DNA from: Paramecium pentaurelia | Taxonomy: Eukaryota; Ciliophora; Oligohymenophorea; Peniculida; Parameciidae | Length of the DNA: 64,000 bases | Direction of reading: 5' to 3' | NCBI GenBank assembly: GCA_905183005.1 | Contig: CAJJDO010000032.1 | Coordinates: 372,001-436,000, forward strand | In this document: positions 39,201-51,953 of the stretch, one piece after another | How positions within the stretch are numbered: the stretch's first letter is position 1 | How the letters are laid out: each line of letters begins with the position of its first letter | Notes under the pieces: model-generated | What the model saw: the letters and a program-made list of their open reading frames with translations, nothing else | Told to the model about the DNA's origin: nothing | Database searches by the model: none | Position numbers and translations under genes: made by a program

Positions 39201-40442
39201 TTATAAGGAGGTAAGAAATATTATTTCGCTGTTTACTATTTCTTAATTTTTTTGATTTTTTATTTTTGATTTAGAGTGTTATCTTGTATTAGAAAAAAAT
39301 ATTTGATCATGTTATGATTCTTCAATACTCAAATAAGAGGTTGGCTAAACATATTGCTATTTGAATATCCAAATTCAATCTAATTTTCAATAAAATCTTT
39401 CATTCAAAAATATCATATGAATTACAATAAATATTTTTATAAAGATTTCTTTTATTCGTTTCTTGAAGCCTCTAAAACAATTTTATCTTATTAATATTCT
39501 TTGATTTATAACTTATTTATCCAAAATAATCAGAAAGATAAATATCTACTCATTAACCTTAAATTAATGCGATACCTACAAATTAATAGAAACCACCAAT
39601 CAATATTAATGCAGGACTTCAATATGTTTTTAATTGATCTAATCATCAAACGATCTCTTACAGAACTAATGCAAAATATATTTTAAATCTTGCTTTTAAC
39701 CTAAAAACAAAATAAGCATTCATTTTTTAAAATCTAACTACATTTTTAGAAAAATCATTTCAAAAATACATTTCAAATAAAACACAAGCTAATTATAAGC
39801 AAAATGTATACAAATAATATATGAAGGCATAAAGAGGATAATCAAGTGCTGAAGACAAAAGAATTAATGTAAAGTGGAAATGAATATAAAAAGTGTAAAA
39901 AACACTTATTTTGACTTAAAAGACTAAAAGATTTATATGAAAAAATCCATAAGAATTAAAGTCGTCCAAGGGATTATTTGTAAACTGGAATATTCATTTA
40001 GATCATATAATTAAATTGGATATTTATTCATTTTCTTTCGAATTATTCTAAAACTAATTTGAATTATTTATTTATGGTTTTCTAAATGCAGATTAGATTC
40101 ATCGTTAATAAGTGCTTATTTTATTGAATTTATAAAACTAAATTTTTCTTGGTTTGCTCTTCATAAAGTTTTGCTTACATTCAAGTAAACCTATATATTA
40201 TAAATTTTTTAGCAGAATTCTAAAATGACAGATAGCACTAAGTTAAAATAAAAAAAACATCCACAATATCTTATAAAATTTCATTATTAAAAGATACTAG
40301 AGGAACTAATAACTTAAATCTTAAATAAAATTTGCACTTTAATACATATATTAAAGTATTAGCAATGGTAATTTTCTTTTTTTCAATGAAAAAATATTTA
40401 GTTATTATTATAAACAATAGGGATGCTGGTAGTTGATGAATG

Positions 40443-40695
40443 AGATACGATAATATTAAACATAATTAAAGAGAAAAATGCTCTTTGTGTTGAAGGAGTC
40501 ATGAGAATGAATGATTTTTCGCATTTTTAGAGCTCATTAATCAAGAAATTGTAAATTCGCTATGAAGAATCAGAATTTGAGTTAATACTAGAAGATTCTC
40601 CAATATCCAAAAGTAAAAGAATTAGAATGTTAATAGTTGCAGTATTGGTTAATTTTTGCCTTCTCATGTTAGAATTCCTTATAAAAGAAAACTGA
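40443..40695 (+). other. Short open frame with a membrane-like end
   Basis: An open frame after a TGA near 40440 gives about 83 residues ending in a hydrophobic stretch (RMLIVAVLVNFCLLMLEFLI). There is an internal ATG near 40502. No homology recognised; it lies within the decayed repeat segment and is probably not a gene. Confidence 0.25.
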
Positions 40696-41911
40696 TAATA
40701 AATTTAATTTTATAAATGAATAAAATTTTCAATTCTAATTCCTTTCACATCTTAATTAGAAACATCATTAATATCAAATAGTTTATCCATATGAATAAAA
40801 ATATACTTAGAAATCCAAACTAAATTATCTTAAATTACTAATAGTTCTCATAATTAAAAGATTCATGAAAAAAAATAATAAATTTTTAGATATTCAACTA
40901 TGAGAAACCTAAATATAATAATTCTTAATAATAATAAATAAAAATGAAAAATTCCTTTTTGAATTATAATCTATTGATAACCCTAATATTAAAAGATAAA
41001 TGTTTAATTAAGAATAAAAGATTAATTATTAGGAGTAAATTTAAAATAAATTAATTAGAAACTAATTAAATATATGATCTTATATAATAAATGAAAGCTA
41101 GAGTCCTATATCTACCAAAAAAATAAAGGAAATATACCAAAATAAAATAATTATTCTAAATCTGGTCTTATTAATGGGAGGAATTGAAAATGAATGCTTA
41201 TCAAAATACTCAATAAAACAATAATAATAAACTAAATAAACACAAATAAATAACAAACAGTTTTAATAAATTGTGAATATAAATTCTAGCCCCAAGTATA
41301 ATTTGATAAATAAGTTAAGAAAATCAAATAGTTAAGGAGGAGGATTAGCTGTAGGTTTTCATAAATAATTTATAATGAGAGATATATCTAATTGTTTATA
41401 ACTAATAAATCTAGAATATTAACTTATTTAATATGCCTAGGCTTTAGATATTACTTAATCTCTATTCACCTTAATCATCAGGATACAGATAAAATTTAAT
41501 AATGAAATAATAGTTTTATATTAAATTAAAATAAAGGAAACCTAATGTAATATTGAATATATTAGGAGATATAAATTATAAAAACAAATAGTATTTAAGA
41601 ATTATAAGATATTATACCTTAAAATTAATATGCTTTACCAGAAAAAGAGGTAATAAAATCTAAAACAGATATTTTTATGATAGAAAAAATTATATAATTG
41701 ACTAAGAATTTATTTAAAATGAGTTATCAGATCATCTTATGATTATTAATAAATTAACTATAACGTAGAAATAATATATTTAACAAAATTTGAGTTTCAT
41801 ATAAATAAAGTAGCAGTTTAACTTTTTAATAGGTAGTTTAGCGTAAGTTAATATTTTTAAGATTTTATTAGATTAAGAAAAAGAATTGGGCTCAAATAAT
41901 TTAAATAGAAT

Positions 41912-42757
41912 ATGAATAATGGAATAAATTTAATCAAAAGTAAAGTTGAAGCAAAATTAAGAACTTCTAAATCTCGTATTTCTGATTATTTATTAAAATT
42001 ACTAATCATTACTAAACCTAATACGAAAAAAGGGGCAATAATGAATTGTTTTATTGATGATAAGGATAATTTAATTACTGATGATTCTAATATAAAAACT
42101 AATATAATCAAAATATTAGGGTAAATTTAAGGAATTTAGGATTATAATCCTATACCATTACTTGAATTGGATTCAATTTCTTATTATACATACCCATCAA
42201 ATAGAATGATTAAAATAAGTTTTTATTTTCCCTTCAAGCGTGCAATAATAATAATTAGATTGGAAAATAGATTTCGATAATGGATTAATGTTGATGGTTA
42301 AGTAAAGAACAACAAGAATAGTTGGCGACTTTATGATATTAAAATTGAGGATGAATTGAGCAACATGTATGATAAATGTACAAACCTGAACGAAGATTCT
42401 ATTGATAGCATACCCAACCTTTTTCTCTCTGGCAGTGGCTTCACTGCATTCAGATAATAATTAATTGCAATAAGAAAATTTTTTCTTATAGCCAGATAAC
42501 TTGATTAATCCCTATGGCTGTATGACATTGTTGACTAATTCGAGTTCCCCTTATTTGTTAGGGCGTTCTGCGAATACATCTTTCCCTTAGCTGTATTTTC
42601 CAATGATTTTACTCGAAATTGGAGTCAAAGGATTGTATGTTTGCCCCTTGTGTAAGGATTTTACTCTATGGGAAAATGGTCTGCGCCAAATTATAACAGT
42701 CAGGAGAGTGTTGATCTCGTCAGACTTTTTCGTTTGTCAGCAGTCAACAAAAAATGA
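41912..42757 (+). CDS. ORF of retrotransposon character, 281 codons
   Basis: Under the ciliate code this frame is open for 282 codons including the stop, and the open frame extends further upstream to about 41725. The first ~70 residues look like the region between endonuclease and reverse transcriptase of LINE proteins (GINLIKSKVEAKLRTSK, CFIDDKDNLITDD). The rest, from about 42230, differs in base composition (visibly richer in G and C) and in character (SGSGFTAFRQQLIAIRKFF, DQFEFPLFVRAFCEYIFPL). It may be part of a retroelement ORF or a chimera of two sequences. No function is claimed. Confidence 0.4.
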
Positions 42758-42761
42758 ACAT

Positions 42762-42762
<1 letters not shown>

Positions 42763-42842
<80 letters not shown>
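42763..42842. repeat. (AAT)n microsatellite
   Basis: About 80 bp of uninterrupted AAT/ATA triplets directly after the GC-richer ORF and before renewed retrotransposon-like sequence. Likely unstable in length. Confidence 0.95.
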
Positions 42843-43493
42843 TCTTAATGTAAGATAAGCCCTCAATTAAACTAACTATCTAATGTGTTTACAAGAAACA
42901 AGAAAAAAAATTAAATCATGTTCATCTTACAACTATTTTAATAAAATTAGGGAACCTAATCAACAGGAAGTAGGATATCTAATCATCAATAATTTAAAAA
43001 TCATTTGCTACAACAATTTTTAATGAATTTAATTTGAAAAAAATAATTCACTTATAATAATTATATATTTTGCCACTTTCATAATGAATAATTAGTATTT
43101 TCTAATTTACAAGATCTGATACCCCATAATCAAATAACATATAAAAGAATACTAAATGGAAATATAAGAGGAAGTAAAACGGAGTAGATTTATTAAGAAT
43201 CCTATCATTCATTAAACACATTGAAAATCCTAATTAACAAAAAACGTAAAAGTAATTTATAACGCTAATTTAACATTAGAAACATTATATAAATACATGA
43301 AGATACATGATTAATTCGAAAAAAAATTTTAGAAACTTTAATTTCTCAATAATGTATAAACTGTAAGAATTAAAAAAAAGCTTTAAAAATGGAGTACCTT
43401 AACGTACCATTTTTAATTAATATATAATCAGATTTACTTATCAAAACTCTAAAAATCTAAAATTTATTAAAATTTGTTGATTCCTATATTTTA

Positions 43494-44112
43494 TATGCTG
43501 ATGATTTAGCCTTTAAATGACCACAAAAACACATTTAATAATTAATAGATAATTTATTTAGAATAACGAAATAATTAAATTTAATTATTAACACATTAAA
43601 ATGTGGAATAATGTAAATTGGGAATAAAGTTAAAATACTCATCAAACATTCAGCATTTATAAAATTATAAATATTTAGGTGTATTAATTTATGGTAAAAG
43701 ATCAATGAATTATCATTTAGAATAAATTGCAAAAAAAATGAAATACTTAAAATTAGAATTCTTTAAAATATCTATTTTACCTATCATTAAATTATAAAAT
43801 AAAGGAATTGAAAAATAAGTAAAATAATAATATAGTTAATCCTTAAAATAATGGTTAAGATTACCAAAGATAACGCCTGAATAATTAATTATTAGATTAA
43901 CATCAAAATTTGAATAATTATGTTCCCTATCTCAATTAAGAATCTAATAATTATTGACCAGGCGCTTCAATCTAGAATATAATGAAGATTAAAATATACA
44001 ATAAATCCAATATAAGCTTAAAATATAAAGTATATTAAATTTACCGTAGAACATCCGTTAAGCATTTTTATTAACTATACGATACTTGATTGACATAAAG
44101 TTTAATAATTGA
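43494..44112 (+). pseudogene. Reverse transcriptase C-terminal part, frameshifted
   Basis: YADDLAF at 43494-43514 is the catalytic core of a reverse transcriptase and is followed at once by TGA. KCGIMQIGN lies in a second frame from about 43599. From 43666 a third frame, opening with YKYLGVLIYG, is open to TGA at 44110-44112 (about 148 residues, glutamine-rich). The order is that of non-LTR elements (motif C, then K-C-G, then YLG). The breaks show it cannot make a full enzyme as it stands. Confidence 0.7.
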
Positions 44113-44198
44113 TAAATAGAGAAATAATTATTTTATTTAATTGACTCGTCATATAATGACTAATTAAATATTATTATCATAAATTAAATTAATTTTTA

Positions 44199-45278
44199 AT
44201 GCCTAGTGTGCTATCCAAAATTCCTATGCCTTAATCATTTCAAAATAAGGCACTTTCAGGAGCTTTATTAGTTTTAATATTAATGATTGTAAAATCGAAA
44301 AAAGAGGCTTCATCTCCTAGAAAGATACCTAGAAGATAAGGCTAAGGGAATGTTGATAAAGTATTTATAAACAGAATCTTGGATCTATTGAAAATTGTTA
44401 TTCCTTCAATTAAAAGCATGGAAGTATTTGATTTGAGTGTTCTAACAGTGTTTTTATTCATTCGTACTATGATGAGTATTTATATCTCATCTTTGAATGG
44501 TAGAATAGTCAAAACAATTATTAATGGTGATTTGTAAAAGTTTATAAAAAAAGTATGAATCAATAGTTATATATAGATTGTATAATTAGGTTTAGTAGCT
44601 GTTCCTGCAAGTTTTGTTAATAGTTATTTAGAATATCTAAATAAATCACTTTCTTTAAGATTTAGAAGGAGATTAACTGAATACTTCCATGATTAATACA
44701 TAAAGAATATGATCTTTTATCAAGTTTCCAATTTAGATAGTCGAGTTACTAATCCAGATTAGAGATTAACAACAGATATAGAAAAATGGGCTAATTCATT
44801 ATCTCAAATTTACTCCAATTTTTCTAAACCTATTTTAGATATATTTTTATTCTCAAAAAAATTAGCAGTTTCAATTGGTTATTAAGGACCTATGTATGTG
44901 TTCCTATGGTATTTCTTTTCTGGAGTTTTATTAAAACTAGTATCTCCAGCATTTGGTAAATTAACTGCAATTGATTAAAAATTGGAAGGTGAATATAGAA
45001 GTGTTCATAGTCAATTGTTATATCATGCAGAAGAAGTTGCATTTTTATAAGGATAAAATTGGGAAAAACTTAAGATTAATTAATCATATTAATAACTTAA
45101 TAAGCATTAAATAGTTGTAAATAAACTTAGATTATTTATGGGAATTTTTGATGGACTTCTTGTTAAATATGGGGCAGTTATGGCAGGATATGGAATTATG
45201 GGATTACCAGTATTTGGACCCAATAGAGAAGAATATTTAAAAAAAATTGGAAATGATAAAAGTGCTATTACTAGAGAT
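44199..45278 (+). pseudogene. ABCD transporter copy 2, cut at a single N
   Basis: Same as copy 1 from its start through the membrane domain (stopping in ...SAITRD), including the first intron. At 45279 a single N is followed by sequence already seen at 44044-44123, that is, the end of the repeat segment and the ABC 5' flank. The gene is therefore truncated after about 350 codons and lacks the ATPase domain. The single N at the breakpoint points to an assembly join rather than a biological deletion. Confidence 0.8.
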
Positions 45279-45434
45279 NCCGTAGAACATCCGTTAAGCA
45301 TTTTTATTAACTATACGATACTTGATTGACATAAAGTTTAATAATTGATAAATAGAGAAATAATTATTTTATTTAATTGACTCGTCATATAATGACTAAT
45401 TAAATATTATTATCATAAATTAAATTAATTTTTA

Positions 45435-47466
45435 ATGCCTAGTGTGCTATCCAAAATTCCTATGCCTTAATCATTTCAAAATAAGGCACTTTCAGGAGCT
45501 TTATTAGTTTTAATATTAATGATTGTAAAATCGAAAAAAGAGGCTTCATCTCCTAGAAAGATACCTAGAAGATAAGGCTAAGGGAATGTTGATAAAGTAT
45601 TTATAAACAGAATCTTGGATCTATTGAAAATTGTTATTCCTTCAATTAAAAGCATGGAAGTATTTGATTTGAGTGTTCTAACAGTGTTTTTATTCATTCG
45701 TACTATGATGAGTATTTATATCTCATCTTTGAATGGTAGAATAGTCAAAACAATTATTAATGGTGATTTGTAAAAGTTTATAAAAAAAGTATGAATCAAT
45801 AGTTATATATAGATTGTATAATTAGGTTTAGTAGCTGTTCCTGCAAGTTTTGTTAATAGTTATTTAGAATATCTAAATAAATCACTTTCTTTAAGATTTA
45901 GAAGGAGATTAACTGAATACTTCCATGATTAATACATAAAGAATATGATCTTTTATCAAGTTTCCAATTTAGATAGTCGAGTTACTAATCCAGATTAGAG
46001 ATTAACAACAGATATAGAAAAATGGGCTAATTCATTATCTCAAATTTACTCCAATTTTTCTAAACCTATTTTAGATATATTTTTATTCTCAAAAAAATTA
46101 GCAGTTTCAATTGGTTATTAAGGACCTATGTATGTGTTCCTATGGTATTTCTTTTCTGGAGTTTTATTAAAACTAGTATCTCCAGCATTTGGTAAATTAA
46201 CTGCAATTGATTAAAAATTGGAAGGTGAATATAGAAGTGTTCATAGTCAATTGTTATATCATGCAGAAGAAGTTGCATTTTTATAAGGATAAAATTGGGA
46301 AAAACTTAAGATTAATTAATCATATTAATAACTTAATAAGCATTAAATAGTTGTAAATAAACTTAGATTATTTATGGGAATTTTTGATGGACTTCTTGTT
46401 AAATATGGGGCAGTTATGGCAGGATATGGAATTATGGGATTACCAGTATTTGGACCCAATAGAGAAGAATATTTAAAAAAAATTGGAAATGATAAAAGTG
46501 CTATTACTAGAGATTATGTAAGTAATAGTTCTCTATTAATTAATTTGGCTAAAGCAATTGGTAGATTAGTTGTCAGCTATAAGGAAATATAATAATTAGC
46601 TGGTTACACAAGAGTTGTTTATGAAATAAAGGAAGTATTATCTGATTTGACATCTGGATATTATAAAAGAACTTAAGTACAATAAGAAAATGAAACTGGA
46701 TAAGTAGTAATTGATTAAGGAAAGCATTAAACAATATAATTAGATAAAGGCTAAGTAAATTATTATTTAAATAATAGATTATTTAAACTGATGATATTAT
46801 TGAATTTGAAAATGTACCTATTATATCTCCTAATGGAGATACTCTTATTAAAGGAATGAATTTTAAAATTATTCCAGGAATGAATGTTATTATAAGTGGA
46901 CCAAATGGATGTGGTAAATCATCTCTTTTTAGAATTTTGGGAGCATTATGGCCAGTTTAAGGAGGTACATTATATAGACCTGCTATTGATAAATTATTTT
47001 ATATTCCTTAAAGACCTTATTTACCTCCAGGAACTCTAAGAGATTAAATTATTTATCCTCATACTAAATTATAAATGTTAAGAAGAAAAATCAATGATTA
47101 AGATTTAATTAAATTATTAGAAGATGTTTAATTAGAATATCTTGTTTATAGAGAAAGAGGTTTAGATGCAGCAAATGATTGGAATGATGTATTAAGTGGA
47201 GGAGAAAAATAACGTATTGCTATGGCTAGATTATTCTATCACAAACCATAATATGCTATTTTAGGTATTATAACTTATATCTTTGAATAGATGAATGCAC
47301 ATCTTCTGTTAGTATGGACATTGAAGCAATTATGTACAATAAAGCCAAAGCTTTAAATATTACTTTATTTACAGTATCACATAGATAATCATTATTTAAA
47401 TTTCATGAATATATTCTTAAATTTGATGGAGAAGGAAGATATTGGTTCAATAAATAAAATATTTGA
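45435..47466 (+). CDS. Peroxisomal-type ABC half-transporter (ABCD family), copy 3
   Basis: Full-length copy, offset exactly 8925 bp from copy 1, with the same three introns (45789-45812, 46755-46777, 47265-47290) and 652 aa. Differences from copy 1 are few, for example A to G soon after the ATG, a silent TTG/TTA, and CTCTTTT versus CTCTATT in the middle. Its 3' flank follows copy 1 into the start of the repeat segment until the N gap at 47628. Confidence 0.85.
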
Positions 47467-47627
47467 GAATTAAATATAAATAATAAATAATAAATCTATT
47501 TTATCTATTTTAATAGTTATGCTCTAATTGATTTTAGTATTTTATCAAATATTTTAGGAATCTTTAAAATTTTAATATTCAAATATATTCTTATTTATAT
47601 TAAAATTCTCTGCCCAAAATATAATAT

Positions 47628-47737
47628 NNNNNNNNNNNNNNNNNNNNNNNNNNNNNNNNNNNNNNNNNNNNNNNNNNNNNNNNNNNNNNNNNNNNNNNNN
47701 NNNNNNNNNNNNNNNNNNNNNNNNNNNNNNNNNNNNN
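47628..47737. other. Assembly gap of 110 N
   Basis: Unknown sequence of nominal length. It separates the 3' flank of ABC copy 3 from the middle of ABC copy 4, so the true distance and copy number are unknown. Confidence 1.
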
Positions 47738-48758
47738 GTATTTGGACCCAATAGAGAAGAATATTTAAAAAAAATTGGAAATGATAAAAGTGCTATTACT
47801 AGAGATTATGTAAGTAATAGTTCTCTTTTAATTAATTTGGCTAAAGCAATTGGTAGATTAGTTGTCAGCTATAAGGAAATATAATAATTAGCTGGTTACA
47901 CAAGAGTTGTTTATGAAATAAAGGAAGTATTATCTGATTTGACATCTGGATATTATAAAAGAACTTAAGTACAATAAGAAAATGAAACTGGATAAGTAGT
48001 AATTGATTAAGGAAAGCATTAAACAATATAATTAGATAAAGGCTAAGTAAATTATTATTTAAATAATAGATTATTTAAACTGATGATATTATTGAATTTG
48101 AAAATGTACCTATTATATCTCCTAATGGAGATACTCTTATTAAAGGAATGAATTTTAAAATTATTCCAGGAATGAATGTTATTATAAGTGGACCAAATGG
48201 ATGTGGTAAATCATCTCTTTTTAGAATTTTGGGAGCATTATGGCCAGTTTAAGGAGGTACATTATATAGACCTGCTATTGATAAATTATTTTATATTCCT
48301 TAAAGACCTTATTTACCTCCAGGAACTCTAAGAGATTAAATTATTTATCCTCATACTAAATTATAAATGTTAAGAAGAAAAATCAATGATTAAGATTTAA
48401 TTAAATTATTAGAAGATGTTTAATTAGAATATCTTGTTTATAGAGAAAGAGGTTTAGATGCAGCAAATGATTGGAATGATGTATTAAGTGGAGGAGAAAA
48501 ATAACGTATTGCTATGGCTAGATTATTCTATCACAAACCATAATATGCTATTTTAGGTATTATAACTTATATCTTTGAATAGATGAATGCACATCTTCTG
48601 TTAGTATGGACATTGAAGCAATTATGTACAATAAAGCCAAAGCTTTAAATATTACTTTATTTACAGTATCACATAGATAATCATTATTTAAATTTCATGA
48701 ATATATTCTTAAATTTGATGGAGAAGGAAGATATTGGTTCAATAAATAAAATATTTGA
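47738..48758 (+). CDS. ABCD transporter copy 4, 5' part missing in the gap
   Basis: Begins inside the gene at VFGPNREEYL and runs to the normal stop, covering the end of the membrane domain and the whole ATPase domain (Walker A, LSGGEKQR, LDECTSS). Introns at 48047-48069 and 48557-48582. It matches copy 1 rather than copy 3 at the CTCTTTT site. Its 3' flank agrees with copies 1 and 3 for about 60 bp and then turns into different DNA (from 48821) that leads to the polycystin gene. This may be the native right end of the locus. Confidence 0.85.
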
Positions 48759-49114
48759 GAATTAAATATAAATAATAAATAATAAATCTATTTTATCTAT
48801 TTTAATAGTTATGCTCTAATACATTCTCCACTCTTAGTAATTTAAATTTTCCTTTTTCCATACTGTCATAAAAAAATGGTTGTAATTATTATCATATGAT
48901 TAAGTCTATTATAAATTGATTATTTTAATTAAAATTTTGTAAAATCATGTTTCTTAAAAATTACTCTTATTTTAAGTATTGGTTATGTTGAATAGGTAAT
49001 TTATTTAACTTGATAAACAATATTCATATCATAGAAATTTTGAAAATCCATTTAGATATTAAATTTAACTTCATAGATGTAAATTTTATAGAATATAAAT
49101 TCAAAAATTCTATA
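48759..49114. other. Intergenic between convergent genes
   Basis: About 355 bp between ABC copy 4 (+) and the minus-strand polycystin. The first ~60 bp belong to the repeated ABC flank; the rest is unique, with no gene seen. Confidence 0.5.
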
Positions 49115-51928
49115 TCAAAATTATATTTTATCTTAGACTGATTTCGGGAACCAATATGATAGCCACAGTATTCCATACTAGAGAGTACTCAAAGTACTTT
49201 CGACTTTTGGATTACTTCTCAATTTAATTTGCCTATATATTCAATTTTCTTACCTATAAGAATCAATATAAACAACAATAATCATATTAAAAGTAAAGTA
49301 CGTTAATAAAAAATAAAAAAGGATCAAGAAAAATGTAGTTAATATTTAATTATTTTCTAATAATTTTCGAACATCATAAGAATTCATTACCATTTAGAGT
49401 AGTGAAGTAAAAGCTGTATCAAAGGAACTAAATTCTGATGAATATGGTCCTTATAAGGATCTCATAATCATACAAAAACTTAAAAGAATTAGGAGCAATA
49501 TTTTAAAGCTGATCATAATCTAAAGATATTAAAATTATATTGATTCTATTAAATTAAGCATACTTTCAAAAATTCCTAAAAATAATAAGCTTCTAAATAT
49601 AAGTGCAGCCACACATAAACCTAAATAGTAAAAATAATTTTAATATGTTTAAGCAAAGTTTCCAAAATCTTCAAAGTCCTCAAGTTCAATCATATTTTTT
49701 GGATTTTATTCATTAGATAGTAACTGAATGGTTTATGATATACTAACAAAGTTTGTATACAAAACTAAAATATTCATGATAAAAATAAGGGATATAAAGT
49801 ATGTTATAATATTTCTGAATTTTGTTTAATCAGATTTGATACTTTGAATTTCTTTACTAAAAGTGATAATAACAAATACTATGTATACAGATAAGCAGAT
49901 TGAAAAAAATAGTTTAAAGTATGTCAATATTTGAATTTCTAACTTATTTTTGTCAAGGTTAGCTAATCGAAAATATTTAATTTTTGGGGAGTTTGGGTGG
50001 ATTCCAAGATTCGTATTTTCACAAAGTAACTCAATAAAAAAGAAATTTGAGTCCAATTTACTTTTAATAGTAAAAGTGATAATAAGAGCCAATGTATTAA
50101 CATTAAGATATTCTTTGTTTTAGAACATTTCATATGTAATTTCTTATCTATAATGTGGTATTGTTTATTAAGATTTTTTTAAATCTTTAATGTAACCAGT
50201 TTAATCATATTCACCAAACTTTCCTTTAGTTACTCTATTAATAGAAATATCATTTTTAGATTTAAATTGCATCCATTCTTTATTTCCTTCAGATAATATA
50301 CTTGTTTCGATTGTATCAATATTTTATTATTCGTAAAAGCACTTTAATCTATTCGATATATCAGTTCTAACTGTAAATAAACATTCCTTTTCTTTGACTT
50401 TGATATTTCTAAACCTAATAGCTCCAATCAAATCATAGTACTAATTGAATTGAGATTATTTATTACATAGCTAAAAAGGAAATTTACTAAAATCATTAAA
50501 GTAACTAAAAATGCCATCTAAAGTAGAGATATTTTAAAATTCTTAATTTTTACCTAGTTTTAGTACAGTCTCTATTTAATTAATATGGCTCTAAATTACA
50601 GCTTAATTTGGAATAAGAGAATATTGCATAAAATTTAATATCAATAGGATTAAAATCAATAAAACTACCAAAATGTTATAGTCATCAATTTTTAAACCTT
50701 TTCTTTTTAGATTTTTTTAGTCTCTAAGATCCAATTCAAATGTATCAATTTAAAACATTTTTTAGAGCAAAGGAAATCGTTTAATAAAGCTATAATAACT
50801 TTTTGTTAAAGATTATTTCATTTTCAATATCATATTGCTTATTACAAAATTTGCATCATCTAAACTAAGATCACCAGAAATTGAATTTTACAATTATTGA
50901 TGAGCTAATTAACTATCTTCAGCTTGAATTGTGTAATTTACAATGGTTTAATCTTTGAAAGTTCTACTTAAAAATTAGCTTGCAGTTTAAGATTCATTTG
51001 CTTATGTATAGGTATCTCCTTTTTCTTAATGAGTTTAAAATTTAATAATCTTTTTTTTAAGAATCGCATTAACATATTTTTCCTTTTCAAATCTCTACTC
51101 AAAATTTTCACAATATCTTTCAATTAACTCTGTATTAGGTATTTTAGTAAAATCAGGAGCTAAAAATTCATATTTTCTCATTTTGATCTGATATTAATTT
51201 TAATCCTAATTAAAAGTTTGAGGTGCAAATAAATTATCAAACTCAATTATATTCCAATATTAAAGACAAATAAGTTTTAAATTATCAAAAGTATCAGATT
51301 TTGAATATCTAAAAGTAATAGTGACATAATCTTAATTATCTGCTGTCCTCTAATTTACCTTATTACGTAATTTAGGATCTAATAATTTAACAAAGCATTG
51401 GATTTATATTGCATGAAATTTAACCATTGGAGAAATATATATTTTCTCATTATCATTTTCAATCTCTTAATTTTGATTAAGTTCTTATCCAATACAACTT
51501 TCAAAATATTAAAAATACTTTTCCATTGAATTTGAAAAATATTCCTAAGAAATCTTTTATTTATATAGGAACTATTGTTAATTAAGAGTCTTTTAATATT
51601 GTTATAAACTAATAATAAATTAATAGCTTAATTACTTATAAATTGTAGTAGATGAGTTAGATTTTTATTCATTATTCTGTGATTTAATTTCATTTAATTC
51701 AAGCTCCTTGTTTATTTCAAAAATCTTTTCAACATTTCTTAGATCTCTTAATTTCAATTTAATTTCATTATCTATAAATTTATTCCTTTTTTATTTCATT
51801 TCAATTTATTCCTCTAATTCTAAGACTTTTGTTTGATGTGCAAGTATTTACTGTTTCAATTTTTGATAATGATTATTTTAATTGTCTATTTGTTAATCAA
51901 TTTAATTTTCTTATTTTCGTTTTCTCAT
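49115..51928 (-). CDS. Polycystin-2-like (PKD2/TRPP) cation channel, minus-strand paralogue
   Basis: Predicted 930 aa. A coiled-coil N-terminus is followed by a conserved block (DYVTITFRYSKSDTFDNLKL), a pre-S1 segment (IKRFPLLQKMFQIDTFELDL) and S1. The large extracellular (polycystin/TOP) domain has DLIGAIRFRNIKVKEKECLF and FGEYDQTGYIKDLKKS. Five more membrane segments and a pore stretch (SSFDTAFTSLLQMVMNSYD) complete the channel. It ends soon after S6 (MIIVVYIDSYR). One 21-nt intron, 49233-49253, sits at the same place as in the neighbouring paralogue. TRPP channels carry cations and often act in cilia. The start codon lies 25 bp from the start of the divergent paralogue; a later ATG is possible. 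Confidence 0.85.
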
Positions 51929-51953
51929 TTTATTATATTAATTTCATTTTCAA
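51929..51953. promoter_or_regulatory. 25-bp divergent spacer between two polycystin genes
   Basis: Only 25 bp separate the two predicted ATGs, so 5' UTRs must be tiny or overlap, and any promoter must be shared or lie within coding sequence. Internal starts would widen it. Inferred from the gene models. Confidence 0.5.

Larger units (their letters stand above)
38604..44121. mobile_element. 5.5 kb segment with decayed non-LTR retrotransposon sequence
   Basis: The left limit is where the 3' flanks of ABC copies 1 and 4 part company (after 38603 and 48820). The right limit is where sequence common to ABC 5' flanks resumes (about 44122, compare 36436). The segment contains reverse transcriptase motifs in different frames: YADDLAF (43494-43514), KCGIMQIGN (from 43599) and YKYLGVLIYG (from 43666). 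Frameshifts separate them. Further upstream are scraps resembling an endonuclease region (LMCLQETRKK near 42885) and linker sequence (KLRTSKSRISDYLLKLL). It is therefore a dead or composite LINE-like element, not an active one. No poly-A tail or target-site duplication was identified. Confidence 0.65.

Noticed and set aside
42603..42848. 81-residue ORF ending in poly-Asn
   Set aside because: A different frame of the GC-richer patch running into the (AAT)n microsatellite; no protein-like features beyond that.
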